Below, piece after piece: positions 18,812 to 26,933 of a stretch of 64,000 bases of DNA. The stretch is from assembly GCA_963798775.1 (NCBI GenBank), contig CAWCUK010000005.1, forward strand, positions 1-64,000, in the 5' to 3' direction. The notes beneath the pieces are model-generated. The model was not told where the DNA came from and did not search any database. It was given only the letters and a program-made list of their open reading frames with translations. Position 1 is the stretch's first letter. The number at the start of each line of letters is the position of its first letter. A program made the translations under genes and the position numbers. The stretch is from CAWCUK01 sp963798775 (lineage in GTDB: Bacteria; Bacteroidota; Ignavibacteria; Ignavibacteriales; Ignavibacteriaceae).

Positions 18812-20262
18812 AAAAAGGAGATACATTAGAACTTCAAATAGAAAAATACGCGTTTGAAGGAAAAGGAATTGCGAAGATTGATAAGAATATAATTCGTCCC
18901 GAACTGAAAAATGGAAATGATGAAAAGAAATATGTTGTGTTTGTTCACGGAGCTTATCCCGGCGATACTGTAGAAGCGCAGCTTAGAAAAATAAAGAATT
19001 CTTACGCGGAAGCTAAAACCGTTGAAGTAATTTCTCCTTCGGCGGATAGAGTTAAAGCACGCTGTAAATATTTTGGGACTTGCGGCGGCTGTAAGCAGCA
19101 AGATCTTGATTATGAAGTTCAATTAAAATATAAGCAAGCCCAGGTTGAGGAAATTTTTACCAGGCTCGGCGGATTTACAGATTTTGAAATGGAAGAAATT
19201 GTTCCTTCTGATAAAATTTTCTTCTACAGAAATAAAATGGAATTTTCTTTCGCCGATAAAAGATGGCTGACGCAGGAAGAAATAAGCAGCGACGAAAACA
19301 TTGATAGAGATTTTGCGCTTGGACTTCATATCCCCCGAATATTTGATAAAGTTTTAGATATTGACGAATGTTTTCTTCAATCTGAAATAAGCAGCGGAAT
19401 TCTAAATCTAACCAGAAAGTTTTTTAAAGAAAGAAATATTTCTATTTATTCCACAAAAACTCATGAAGGTTTTCTTCGTAATTTGGTTATTAAACAGTCG
19501 CACCACACAAACGATTTGATGGTAAATATTGTTACTTCTTCGGAAGATGATCTTTTAATGAAAGATTATACAAATGAACTGCTGAAGAATTTTCCGCAAA
19601 TTACAACTGTAATAAATAATATAAATCTTCGCAAAGCCGCGGTAGCAAAGGGTGATTACGAAAAAGTTTATTTTGGAAGCGGCTTTATTTATGATTACAT
19701 AGGTAATTATAAGTTTAGAATCAGCGCGAATTCTTTCTTCCAGACAAACTCATTACAAGCTGAAAAACTTTACCAAACAGCTTTGGATTTTGCAGAATTA
19801 AAGAACGATGAAATTGTTTACGACCTATACTCTGGCGCCGGAACTATTTCAATTTTTGTTTCCGGAAACGCAAAAGCAGTTTACGCTTTTGAAACTGTCG
19901 AATCATCGGTAAGCGACGCGGAAGAAAATAAAAATTCAAATGAAATAAAAAATGTTCATTTTGTTACTGCGGATTTATACAAAAGTTTTCTTCCCGAAGT
20001 TGAAGAGAAAAATATACCGAAACCGGATTTGGTTATTTTAGATCCGCCGAGAAGCGGAATGCATCAAAATACAGTTAACGATGTAATTTCGCTTTCGCCG
20101 GAAAGAATTGTTTATGTAAGCTGCAATCCGACAACGCAAGTGAGAGATATAAAAATATTTTCGGAAGCCGGTTATAAACTTGTGAAAGTCCGGCCGGTTG
20201 ATATGTTTCCGCATACTTATCATATTGAAAATGTGGCTTTGCTTATAAAAGATAATACTTAA
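18808..20262 (+). CDS. rlmD: 23S rRNA (uracil-5-)-methyltransferase RlmD/RumA family
   Basis: A 484-residue enzyme that methylates a uracil in 23S rRNA (position 1939 or 747 in other bacteria; the target here is not decidable). An N-terminal TRAM domain (about 1-65) is followed by an iron-sulfur cysteine set CKYFGTCGGCKQQ with a later Cys in DIDECFLQ. The methyltransferase domain has VYDLYSGAGTISIF (motif I), DLVILDPPRSGM (motif IV) and the catalytic Cys439 in VYVSCNPTTQ. The start is TTG at 18808, overlapping the preceding stop by 3 nt; GGAAGAG upstream is a suitable ribosome site. Neighbours indicate a two-gene unit with the methyltransferase-like gene upstream. Confidence 0.92.
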   Translation: MKKGDTLELQIEKYAFEGKGIAKIDKNIIRPELKNGNDEKKYVVFVHGAYPGDTVEAQLRKIKNSYAEAKTVEVISPSADRVKARCKYFGTCGGCKQQDLDYEVQLKYKQAQVEEIFTRLGGFTDFEMEEIVPSDKIFFYRNKMEFSFADKRWLTQEEISSDENIDRDFALGLHIPRIFDKVLDIDECFLQSEISSGILNLTRKFFKERNISIYSTKTHEGFLRNLVIKQSHHTNDLMVNIVTSSEDDLLMKDYTNELLKNFPQITTVINNINLRKAAVAKGDYEKVYFGSGFIYDYIGNYKFRISANSFFQTNSLQAEKLYQTALDFAELKNDEIVYDLYSGAGTISIFVSGNAKAVYAFETVESSVSDAEENKNSNEIKNVHFVTADLYKSFLPEVEEKNIPKPDLVILDPPRSGMHQNTVNDVISLSPERIVYVSCNPTTQVRDIKIFSEAGYKLVKVRPVDMFPHTYHIENVALLIKDNT

Positions 20263-20315
20263 TTAATTTACTAATTATAGTTTTTTTAATAATCAACAAT
20301 TTACTGCTTCATTAA

Positions 20316-20819
20316 ATGAGAAAACTTTTCATTTTGTTTTTGATTACTACTTTTCTATTCGGTGCGGCCGGGTATGAAATTCTATTTCTATATCAAGTTG
20401 AGAAATGTAAAGAAGCTGCGTTTGAAGCAAAATATGAAAATGAAGAAGAAGTTGTTTTTGTTATTACACAAGAAAATCAAAATTTATTTCACCGCCGCGA
20501 TAAAAATGAGATTGAATACAACGGAATGATGTACGATATCCGCAGTGAAATAAAGACCGGAAATAAAATTTATATTCACGCTGTTCATGATTATAAAGAA
20601 GAAAACTTGGTAAAGAATTTTTCTACCAAGAATTCTAAAGAAGAAAAAAGCGGGCCGAAATTAAATACTAAAAACTTGTTGAGTTTTTTTATTCTCCCTT
20701 CTGCGGAAAAAGATTTTTCTAAATCATCATTAAAAAGATATTTTATCGGTACAACAGAAAATTATTCACAGCCTTTTCATGAACAATTCACGCCGCCGCC
20801 TCAATATTTAGCTTCTTAA
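20316..20819 (+). CDS. small exported protein of unknown function
   Basis: A 167-residue protein with a hydrophobic N-terminus (MRKLFILFLITTFLFGAAGY) that is either a signal peptide or a membrane anchor. The next part (about 30-100) is a compact charged domain: KCKEAAFEAKYENEEEVVFVIT, quoted here only to note its Glu/Lys richness, then RRDKNEIEYNGMMYDI. The C-terminus is Lys/Ser-rich and ends QPFHEQFTPPPQYLAS. I know no family for it. It is 105 bp upstream of a TonB-dependent receptor on the same strand. Small exported proteins of this build often sit next to such receptors in Bacteroidetes relatives, so a role in the same uptake process is plausible but unproven. Confidence 0.55.
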   Translation: MRKLFILFLITTFLFGAAGYEILFLYQVEKCKEAAFEAKYENEEEVVFVITQENQNLFHRRDKNEIEYNGMMYDIRSEIKTGNKIYIHAVHDYKEENLVKNFSTKNSKEEKSGPKLNTKNLLSFFILPSAEKDFSKSSLKRYFIGTTENYSQPFHEQFTPPPQYLAS

Positions 20820-20923
20820 AATTATACAAATAACTCAATTGCGAGCAATCAATTCGCATCATAATACGATGACGCGCGGGATTGTTGTGCGATATTAATT
20901 TTTCTAAATATTTTGAGGAATTC

Positions 20924-23191
20924 ATGAAAAATAATTCTTTTTATGTAATATTAATTCTATTGACCTTTTCTTCTTTTAATATATTCGGTCAGGCTAGTCT
21001 TACCGGAACTGTAAGGGAAAAAGGGAATAATTCTAAACTCGAAGCGGTAAATGTTTACATTCCCGTTTTGCAGAGCGGCGCTGTTACAAATTCATCCGGC
21101 GAGTATAAAATTGAAAATCTTCCCTCCGGAATTTTTCAAGTTCAAATCAGTTACGTTGGTTATAAAAGTAAAGTTGTTCAAGTAAATTTGAAGCAAGGAA
21201 ATAATAAACTTGATGTTCAGCTTGAACCTTCAAACATAGAAATAGGCGAAGTTGTTGTTCTCGGAAATTCGGTAAACGAAATTGAAAAAGCTCCGTATAA
21301 AGTTGAAAATATTAGTGTTGATAAAATTCGCAGAGACGGATTTGTTACACTTCAAAAATCTCTTTCCCTACTTCCCGGCGTATCGGAATTATCAAACGGA
21401 TTTTCAATTTCTAAACCTGTAATCCGCGGACTACAAGGTTACAGAATAGCGGCTATAGTTAACGGCTTGCGCTTCGATAATCAAGAATGGCAGAATGAAC
21501 ACGGTTTTGGAGTCGGCGATCTTGGAATCGGAAGTATAAAAGTAATTGAAGGCCCGGCGGCGCTGCTTTACGGCGCAAACACAATAGGCGGGGCTGTTAA
21601 TTTTGTTGATCCCGAATTTGCTCCTTTAGGAAAAACTCTAGGTTCGGCGGATTTGGAAATTTTCTCAAATACTCTCGGAGCGAACGGAAGATTCGGAGTA
21701 AAACATTCGGGCGAAAAAATAAGCTGGCAGCTTTATCTCGGCGGCGAAAGTCATGCTGATTATCTTGACGGAAATGAAAATAAAATTCCCAATACAAGGT
21801 TTGCCGGAATTTCCGCAAAAGGTATTATGAAGTATGATTATGATTTCGGCTTTTCAACTTTAGATTATTCTTTCGCAAATAATATTTACGGTGTAGTTGA
21901 AGAAGCTGATTTAAATAATCCGAAAGACCTTGCGGAAGATCATTTTGAAAGAGAATTTGAAGGCCCGCACCATACGATACAATATCATATTGCGGCTTTA
22001 AAAAATATGTTTTTCTCAGGCGATTCAAGATTTAAAGTAAATCTAGGTTTTCAAAATAACCATAGGATTGAAGAAGAAGGAAATGAAGTAAAAAATGCCG
22101 CGAATGATAACGGCGAGCTTGATCTTTTCTTAAATACTTTTTCTTATGATGCCGAATGGATTTATCCGGTTTTTGCCGGCGCAGAATTAACAATCGGAAC
22201 GCAGGGACAAATTCAAAGCAACGAAAATGAAGGCGGAAGAATTCTTGTTCCGAATGCTGATATGAATGAGTTTTCCGGTTTTTCTTATCTGAAAAAATGT
22301 TTTGAAAAGCTGGTGCTTGAAGGCGGAGTACGTTATGATATTAATTCTATTAAAACAACGGAAATGGGAATTAAAGATTCGATGGGATTCATGCCGGCTT
22401 TAAATCTAAGCTACAATAATTTAAATGGAGCATTGGGCGGATCGTTCTCTCCGGATGATAATTGGATATTTAAATTAAATTTCGCAACAGGTTTCAGAGC
22501 GCCGAATTTAGCTGAGCTTTCTTCAAACGGTATACATGAAGGAACAACACGCTACGAAATAGGAAATTCCAAAATGGAAAGCGAGAAAAATTATCAAGTT
22601 GATTTGGGAGTAACTTTTGTAACCAAGAATATTAAAGTAAGCGCAAGCGCGTTTAATAACGTGGTTCAAAATTTTATTTATCTCTCCGCTGCAAATAATT
22701 TCTTCAAGGGGAACAGAATCTATCAGTTCATTCAGAACAATTCAACAATAAAAGGCGGCGAGTTAAGTTTAGATTTAAAACCTGCAAGTTGGTTCGATTT
22801 TAACGCGTCTTTTTCAACTGTAATTGGAAAACAAAACGACGGAAGTTATTTGCCTTTTATGCCGGCTGATAAAATTATTGCGGAAGTTGAATTCCCTCTG
22901 CCTCATAATTCATTATTTAGTGATAATGCGTTCAATGTAAGAGTAAGAAGTTATTTAGAACAAAATAAAGTCGCGTATAATGAAATAACAACACCGGCTT
23001 ATTCATTGCTTGATGCGGGATTAAAGTCAACAGTTTACTTCGGAAAAACTCAAGTTAATTTCGCCTTAAACGCTACTAATATTTTAGATAAAGTTTATAT
23101 AAATCATTTAAGTTTGCTTAAGCCGCTGGGTATTTACGATATGGGAAGAAATATAAGCTTAACAGTTAATGTTCCGTTAGAATTTAATTAA
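20924..23191 (+). CDS. TonB-dependent outer-membrane receptor
   Basis: A 755-residue receptor for energy-dependent import across the outer membrane. It has a signal peptide (first 21 residues or so, ending FGQA), an N-terminal carboxypeptidase-regulatory-like beta-sandwich domain (LTGTVREKGNNSKLEAVNVY through IEVQLEPS-like end, about 22-105), a plug domain (about 120-230: LLPGVSEL, PVIRGLQGYRIAAIVNGLR, GPAALLYGANTIGGAVNFVDP) and a 22-strand barrel ending in Phe-Asn. Start chosen at the ATG 20924, with GAGG five bases upstream; the frame is open 14 codons earlier but without a signal-peptide logic. An extracellular stretch DHFEREFEGPHHTIQYH contains clustered His, which could bind metal, so a metal or metallophore ligand is one possibility. 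The ligand is not known. Confidence 0.88.
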   Translation: MKNNSFYVILILLTFSSFNIFGQASLTGTVREKGNNSKLEAVNVYIPVLQSGAVTNSSGEYKIENLPSGIFQVQISYVGYKSKVVQVNLKQGNNKLDVQLEPSNIEIGEVVVLGNSVNEIEKAPYKVENISVDKIRRDGFVTLQKSLSLLPGVSELSNGFSISKPVIRGLQGYRIAAIVNGLRFDNQEWQNEHGFGVGDLGIGSIKVIEGPAALLYGANTIGGAVNFVDPEFAPLGKTLGSADLEIFSNTLGANGRFGVKHSGEKISWQLYLGGESHADYLDGNENKIPNTRFAGISAKGIMKYDYDFGFSTLDYSFANNIYGVVEEADLNNPKDLAEDHFEREFEGPHHTIQYHIAALKNMFFSGDSRFKVNLGFQNNHRIEEEGNEVKNAANDNGELDLFLNTFSYDAEWIYPVFAGAELTIGTQGQIQSNENEGGRILVPNADMNEFSGFSYLKKCFEKLVLEGGVRYDINSIKTTEMGIKDSMGFMPALNLSYNNLNGALGGSFSPDDNWIFKLNFATGFRAPNLAELSSNGIHEGTTRYEIGNSKMESEKNYQVDLGVTFVTKNIKVSASAFNNVVQNFIYLSAANNFFKGNRIYQFIQNNSTIKGGELSLDLKPASWFDFNASFSTVIGKQNDGSYLPFMPADKIIAEVEFPLPHNSLFSDNAFNVRVRSYLEQNKVAYNEITTPAYSLLDAGLKSTVYFGKTQVNFALNATNILDKVYINHLSLLKPLGIYDMGRNISLTVNVPLEFN

Positions 23192-23197
23192 TTGTTT

Positions 23198-23233
23198 AAA
23201 ACCTTGAAGGCAGACTTTGTCTTCAAGGTTTTT
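23198..23233. terminator. shared bidirectional terminator
   Basis: AAAACCTTGAAG and CTTCAAGGTTTT form a perfect 12-bp stem with an 11-nt loop between convergent genes. It has A and T runs on both sides and overlaps the stop codon of the minus-strand gene. Confidence 0.88.
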
Positions 23234-23852
23234 ATCCACAAGTTATTTTCGGCGCAATCCAATCCGCAATTTTCTCCACAGCTTCCGCGATATTATTATC
23301 AGAAACATCAAGTTCTAATTTAGGCAGAATAGACTCATCCACTAATTTTTTCATAAGTTTTTGTTCCTGTATAAAAATAGAAAGATCATCATACTGCGAA
23401 GGTTTGCCGGAAACTTTTAATCTTTCTTCCCGAGCTTTTAAAAATGATTCGGGTGTTCTCTTACAAAAAATCAGTTTAAATCCGAGATCATTCAGCCGTT
23501 CTTCAATCCAACGGAAATCATATTCTTTATTATAATTTTGAAGCTGATAAGCATTGGTTGAAATATGAAATCGATCAATAATCCATGAATAATATCTTTG
23601 CAGTTCAAATAATCTAAGCCATGTATGGTAAGTTTCCATTGCCTGCGCTTCTTCTTGCGGTTCAAAATTTATTAAACCTCTGCCCCATGGAAAGTTTGTA
23701 AAGGCGCACCATTCGGCCGAAATAATTGGAGAATGATATTTATATTTTCTCGGCCCAACAATTCTTGGATGTTCATTTAAGGCAAAAGCAATTTCTGTTT
23801 TGAAGGTTAATCTTGTTCCTTCAAGAATAATTTTGGGACAAAGTTTCTGCAT
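23232..23852 (-). CDS. P-loop kinase-like protein (thymidylate-kinase-like fold) with altered Walker A
   Basis: A 206-residue cytoplasmic protein that resembles nucleoside or thymidylate kinases in layout. IILEGTRLTFKTEIAFAL sits where a P-loop should be, but the GXXXXGK[ST] motif reads GTRLTFKT, with Phe replacing the second Gly. A DR motif (IIDRFHISTNAYQ, about 88-100) looks like the DRY/DRS nucleotide-kinase signature. LGFKLIFCKRTPESFLKAREERLK (about 135) looks like the strand and LID arginines. Substrate unknown. It may be an inactive or divergent kinase. It stands alone on the minus strand, sharing a terminator with the TonB receptor gene. Confidence 0.55.
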   Translation of the reverse strand: MQKLCPKIILEGTRLTFKTEIAFALNEHPRIVGPRKYKYHSPIISAEWCAFTNFPWGRGLINFEPQEEAQAMETYHTWLRLFELQRYYSWIIDRFHISTNAYQLQNYNKEYDFRWIEERLNDLGFKLIFCKRTPESFLKAREERLKVSGKPSQYDDLSIFIQEQKLMKKLVDESILPKLELDVSDNNIAEAVEKIADWIAPKITCG

Positions 23853-23968
23853 TTTTCCCCTTCGTAAATAAGTAATATTTTATTCTTCTAAAATAATTTT
23901 AAGATTTATAATTAAAAAGCCGATTCCATTCTGCCGTTATAGTTTATGCCTGCATCATTTCATAAAAA

Positions 23969-23997
23969 TTGAATTTGTTGTTTATAAACCTTATATC
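23969..23997 (+). promoter_or_regulatory. candidate promoter for tdh
   Basis: TTGAAT, 17 bp and TATATC lie about 60 bp upstream of the tdh start. The match is moderate and the region is A+T rich, so this is tentative. Confidence 0.3.
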
Positions 23998-24054
23998 TAA
24001 TTTTAAGATTAAGAATTAGCAGAATTACTACCAAATTTTTTTTAGGATTTTTCC

Positions 24055-25095
24055 ATGAAAACAATGAAAGCGCTTGTAAAGAAATATGCTGAACCCGGCC
24101 TTTGGCTTGATGAAGTTCCGGTTCCCGAAGTCGGAATAAATGATGTATTAATTAAAATTAAAAAAACATCGATTTGCGGCACGGACATTCATATATACAA
24201 TTGGGATGATTGGGCAAAGAAAACCATTCCAGTTCCAATGGTTGTCGGACATGAGTATGTGGGAACGGTTGAAGCGATAGGAAGCAATGTTCACGATGTA
24301 AAGATCGGAGAACTTGTAAGCGGCGAAGGACATATAGTTTGCGGCCATTGCCGTAACTGCCGCGCCGGAAGAAGGCATCTTTGCAGAAACACAAAAGGCG
24401 TTGGAGTAAATCGTCCGGGCTGTTTCGCGGAATATTTGTGCATCCCGGTTTCAAATGTTTGGCATTGCGATCCTTCAATACCTACGGATATTTTGTCGAT
24501 CTTCGATCCATTCGGAAACGCTACTCATACCGCGCTTTCTTTTGATCTTTTAGGAGAAGATGTTTTAATAACCGGTGCCGGCCCAATCGGAATAATGGCC
24601 GCCGCTATCGCTAAGCACGCAGGAGCGCGTTTTGTCGTTATCACCGATTTAAATCCTTACCGGTTAGAACTCGCAAGAAAAATTGGAGTATCAAAAGCTG
24701 TTGATATCTCAAAAGAAAATATAAATGATGTAATAAATGAACTCGGAATGAAGGAAGGTTTTGATGTAGGATTGGAAATGTCCGGCAATCCTAAAGCACT
24801 GCAAAGTATGCTTTCATCCATGTGCCACGGCGGTAAAATTGCACTGCTCGGAATTCTACCGGAAAGCGCCGCGATAAATTGGGAAACTGTTGTTTTTAAC
24901 GGCTTAACTTTAAAAGGAATTTACGGCCGTGAAATGTTTGAAACCTGGTACAAAATGACTTCTATGATTCAGACCGGTTTAGATATTTCCCCGATAATTA
25001 CAAATAAATATTCCTACAAAGATTTTAAAGAAGGTTTTGAATTAATGAAATCCGGCAACTCCGGGAAAATAATTCTAAACTGGGAGGAAGATTAA
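24055..25095 (+). CDS. tdh: L-threonine 3-dehydrogenase
   Basis: A 346-residue zinc alcohol-dehydrogenase-family enzyme that oxidises L-threonine to 2-amino-3-ketobutyrate with NAD+. The catalytic zinc site is built from Cys in TSICGTDIHIYNWDDW (about 40) and His-Glu in GHEYVG (about 65). The four structural-zinc cysteines are in CGHCRNCRAGRRHLC (about 98-112). The NAD-binding Rossmann motif is GAGPIGIMAAAIAKHAGA (about 173-190). NWDDW and FDPFGNATHTAL are specific to Tdh rather than other medium-chain dehydrogenases. The partner enzyme gene kbl follows 80 bp downstream, the usual tdh-kbl arrangement in which the two enzymes channel the unstable ketone. Confidence 0.95.
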   Translation: MKTMKALVKKYAEPGLWLDEVPVPEVGINDVLIKIKKTSICGTDIHIYNWDDWAKKTIPVPMVVGHEYVGTVEAIGSNVHDVKIGELVSGEGHIVCGHCRNCRAGRRHLCRNTKGVGVNRPGCFAEYLCIPVSNVWHCDPSIPTDILSIFDPFGNATHTALSFDLLGEDVLITGAGPIGIMAAAIAKHAGARFVVITDLNPYRLELARKIGVSKAVDISKENINDVINELGMKEGFDVGLEMSGNPKALQSMLSSMCHGGKIALLGILPESAAINWETVVFNGLTLKGIYGREMFETWYKMTSMIQTGLDISPIITNKYSYKDFKEGFELMKSGNSGKIILNWEED

Positions 25096-25175
25096 ATTTT
25101 ACTTCAAAAATGCTGAACCGCAAAATGGATTCAGTGTAATAAACTTGTTTTACAAAAGCAGAAAAAGGATCCGTC

Positions 25176-26363
25176 ATGAGAGAAGAAACAAAAAATTTTT
25201 ATAGTGAAGAGCTCAATAAAATTGAAGAAGAAGGTTTATATAAAAAAGAAAGAATAATTACTGGTCCGCAAAAAGCTAAAATAGAAGTAAAAGGCGGACA
25301 GGAAGTTTTAAATATGTGCGCGAATAATTATTTGGGATTGGCCGATAACCCGGAAATTATAAAAGCGGCAAAAGAAAGTTATGATAAATGGGGATACGGC
25401 CTTTCTTCGGTAAGATTTATTTGCGGAACTCAAGAAATTCATAAAGAATTAGAAAAGAAAATTTCTGAATTTTTGGAAACCGAAGAAACAATTCTTTACA
25501 CTTCTTGTTTCGATGCGAACGGAGGTTTGTTTGAAACTATACTTTCCGAAGAAGACGCAGTTATTAGTGATGAATTAAATCACGCAAGCATTATAGACGG
25601 AGTTAGATTATGCAAAGCTCAAAGATTCCGTTACAAAAATAATGATATGAATGATCTTGAAGAAAAACTAAAAGAAGCATCAGTCGGCAAAGAAAAAATT
25701 TAATTGCGACAGACGGAGTTTTCTCGATGGACGGAAGTATCGCGAATTTAAAAGGCATCTGCGATTTAGCCGATAAATATGGCGCAATGGTTATGGTTGA
25801 TGATTCGCACGCGGTTGGATTTATGGGAAAACACGGCAAAGGAACTCATGAATATTGCGGTGTAATGGGTAGAGTAGATATTATTACCGGGACTTTGGGA
25901 AAAGCTTTAGGCGGCGCCAGCGGCGGTTATACAAGCGGAAGAAAAGAAATTATAGACATGCTCCGCCAGCGCTCGCGCCCTTATTTATTTTCTAACACTG
26001 TTGCGCCGAGTATAGTTTCCGCTTCGTTAAAAGTTTTGGATATGCTGAAAGGCTCAACTGATTTACGTGATAAATTAGAAGAGAATACAAAATATTTCAG
26101 AGAAGGAATTACTAAAGCCGGGCTTAAATATAAAACCCGGCGAACATCCGATTGTTCCTATTATGCTTGGCGATGCGGCGCTTTCACAAAAAATTGCCGC
26201 GCGTATGCTCGATAAAGGTGTTTATGTTATCGGATTCTTTTATCCCGTTGTTCCAAAAGGAACCGCGCGGATAAGAGTACAAATTTCCGCCGCGCATTCA
26301 AAAGAAGATCTCGATTTTGCTATTAACGCTTTTAAAGAAGTTAAAGAAGAATTGGGAATCTAA
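25176..26363 (+). pseudogene. kbl: glycine C-acetyltransferase (kbl) with two compensating frameshifts
   Basis: Read through, the locus spans 396 codons, exactly the size of 2-amino-3-ketobutyrate CoA ligase, which converts the Tdh product plus CoA to glycine and acetyl-CoA. The first frame (25176-25703) carries MCANNYLGLADNPE and FDANGGLFE. A 1-nt loss in the A6/T3 run at 25693-25701 moves to the second frame (to about 26135), which has the PLP lysine in TGTLGKALGGASGGY and the HAVGF motif. A 1-nt gain in the A run at 26132-26135 returns to the first frame, giving HPIVPIMLGD and the C-terminus KEVKEELGI. Everything between is well conserved with no other stop, so this is either very recent decay or homopolymer sequencing error. 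If the indels are real, the product is inactive and threonine breakdown stops at aminoketobutyrate. Confidence 0.85.
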
Positions 26364-26372
26364 TTATTATCA

Positions 26373-26406
26373 GAGGCTGAATCCTTTTCGGCCTCTTCAT
26401 TTTTTA
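26373..26406 (+). terminator. terminator after kbl
   Basis: GAGGCTGAA and TTCGGCCTC form a 9-bp stem (one G-U pair) with loop TCCTT, followed by TTCATTTTTT. It lies 10 bp after the kbl stop and abuts the end of the convergent amzA-like gene, for which it may also serve. Confidence 0.8.
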
Positions 26407-26933
26407 TGTTTATAGTCTTCAATTTTAGCCGCGCAATTCTTACAAAATTTGTCCCCCTTAATATCAACTTCTTCAATTCCCATAGAAGAGTGCATTACAC
26501 AATCCCAATAAACACAGTGCCTCAATCCATAATTATGTCCCAGTTCGTGCATCACTTCTTTAACTGTACGCTTAAGCAGGAGTTTATCATCAGTTATTCC
26601 TGTGTAAAATTCTTCATGAAGCCGGCAAACGGAAACAATGCTGTGCTTCCCGCTTAATTGAGCTTCACCGAAAACAAAAGTTAAAACAGGAACGTAAAGA
26701 TCAAATTCCGTAAGCATAATAATTTTACCGGGAAACTTTTCAGTTAAAGGTATAGTATTCGCGATAATTTGAGTTGAATAATATTGGGATCTGGCTTTTG
26801 AAAATGCCGGCTCATAATCAATCGGCAGTTCCATTATCTCAATTTTGGAATGAAAATTTTTTCGCAGTTCATCAGTTAAATCGGAAAGAAGCGAAGTATT
26901 AGAAAATTTTATCGGAGCCAAAAATATATTCAT
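26397..26933 (-). CDS. amzA: archaemetzincin-family zinc metallopeptidase
   Basis: A 178-residue protein of the archaemetzincin (AmzA/AMZ) family of metzincin-clan aminopeptidase-like enzymes. The zinc motif HELGHNYGLRH (about 129-139) is directly followed by CVYWDCVM and, about 17 residues later, CKNC, which together match the family signature HEXXHXXGX3CX4CXM...CXXC with a second, structural zinc. No signal peptide is visible, so it is probably cytoplasmic. Length is typical. Physiological substrates of bacterial members are unknown. Its ATG follows the TAA of the sigma-54 regulator gene with no intervening base, so it is translationally coupled to the kinase-regulator pair, an unusual partner for this enzyme. 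Confidence 0.9.
   Translation of the reverse strand: MNIFLAPIKFSNTSLLSDLTDELRKNFHSKIEIMELPIDYEPAFSKARSQYYSTQIIANTIPLTEKFPGKIIMLTEFDLYVPVLTFVFGEAQLSGKHSIVSVCRLHEEFYTGITDDKLLLKRTVKEVMHELGHNYGLRHCVYWDCVMHSSMGIEEVDIKGDKFCKNCAAKIEDYKHKK

Noticed and set aside
24148..24478. Two minus-strand open frames inside tdh
   Set aside because: They are antisense shadows of a well-conserved gene with no start signals or family resemblance.
25693..25701. Programmed frameshift in kbl
   Set aside because: The A6/T3 run is slippery in a general sense, but no stem-loop or ribosome site follows it, a second opposite shift is also needed, and kbl is not known to use recoding.
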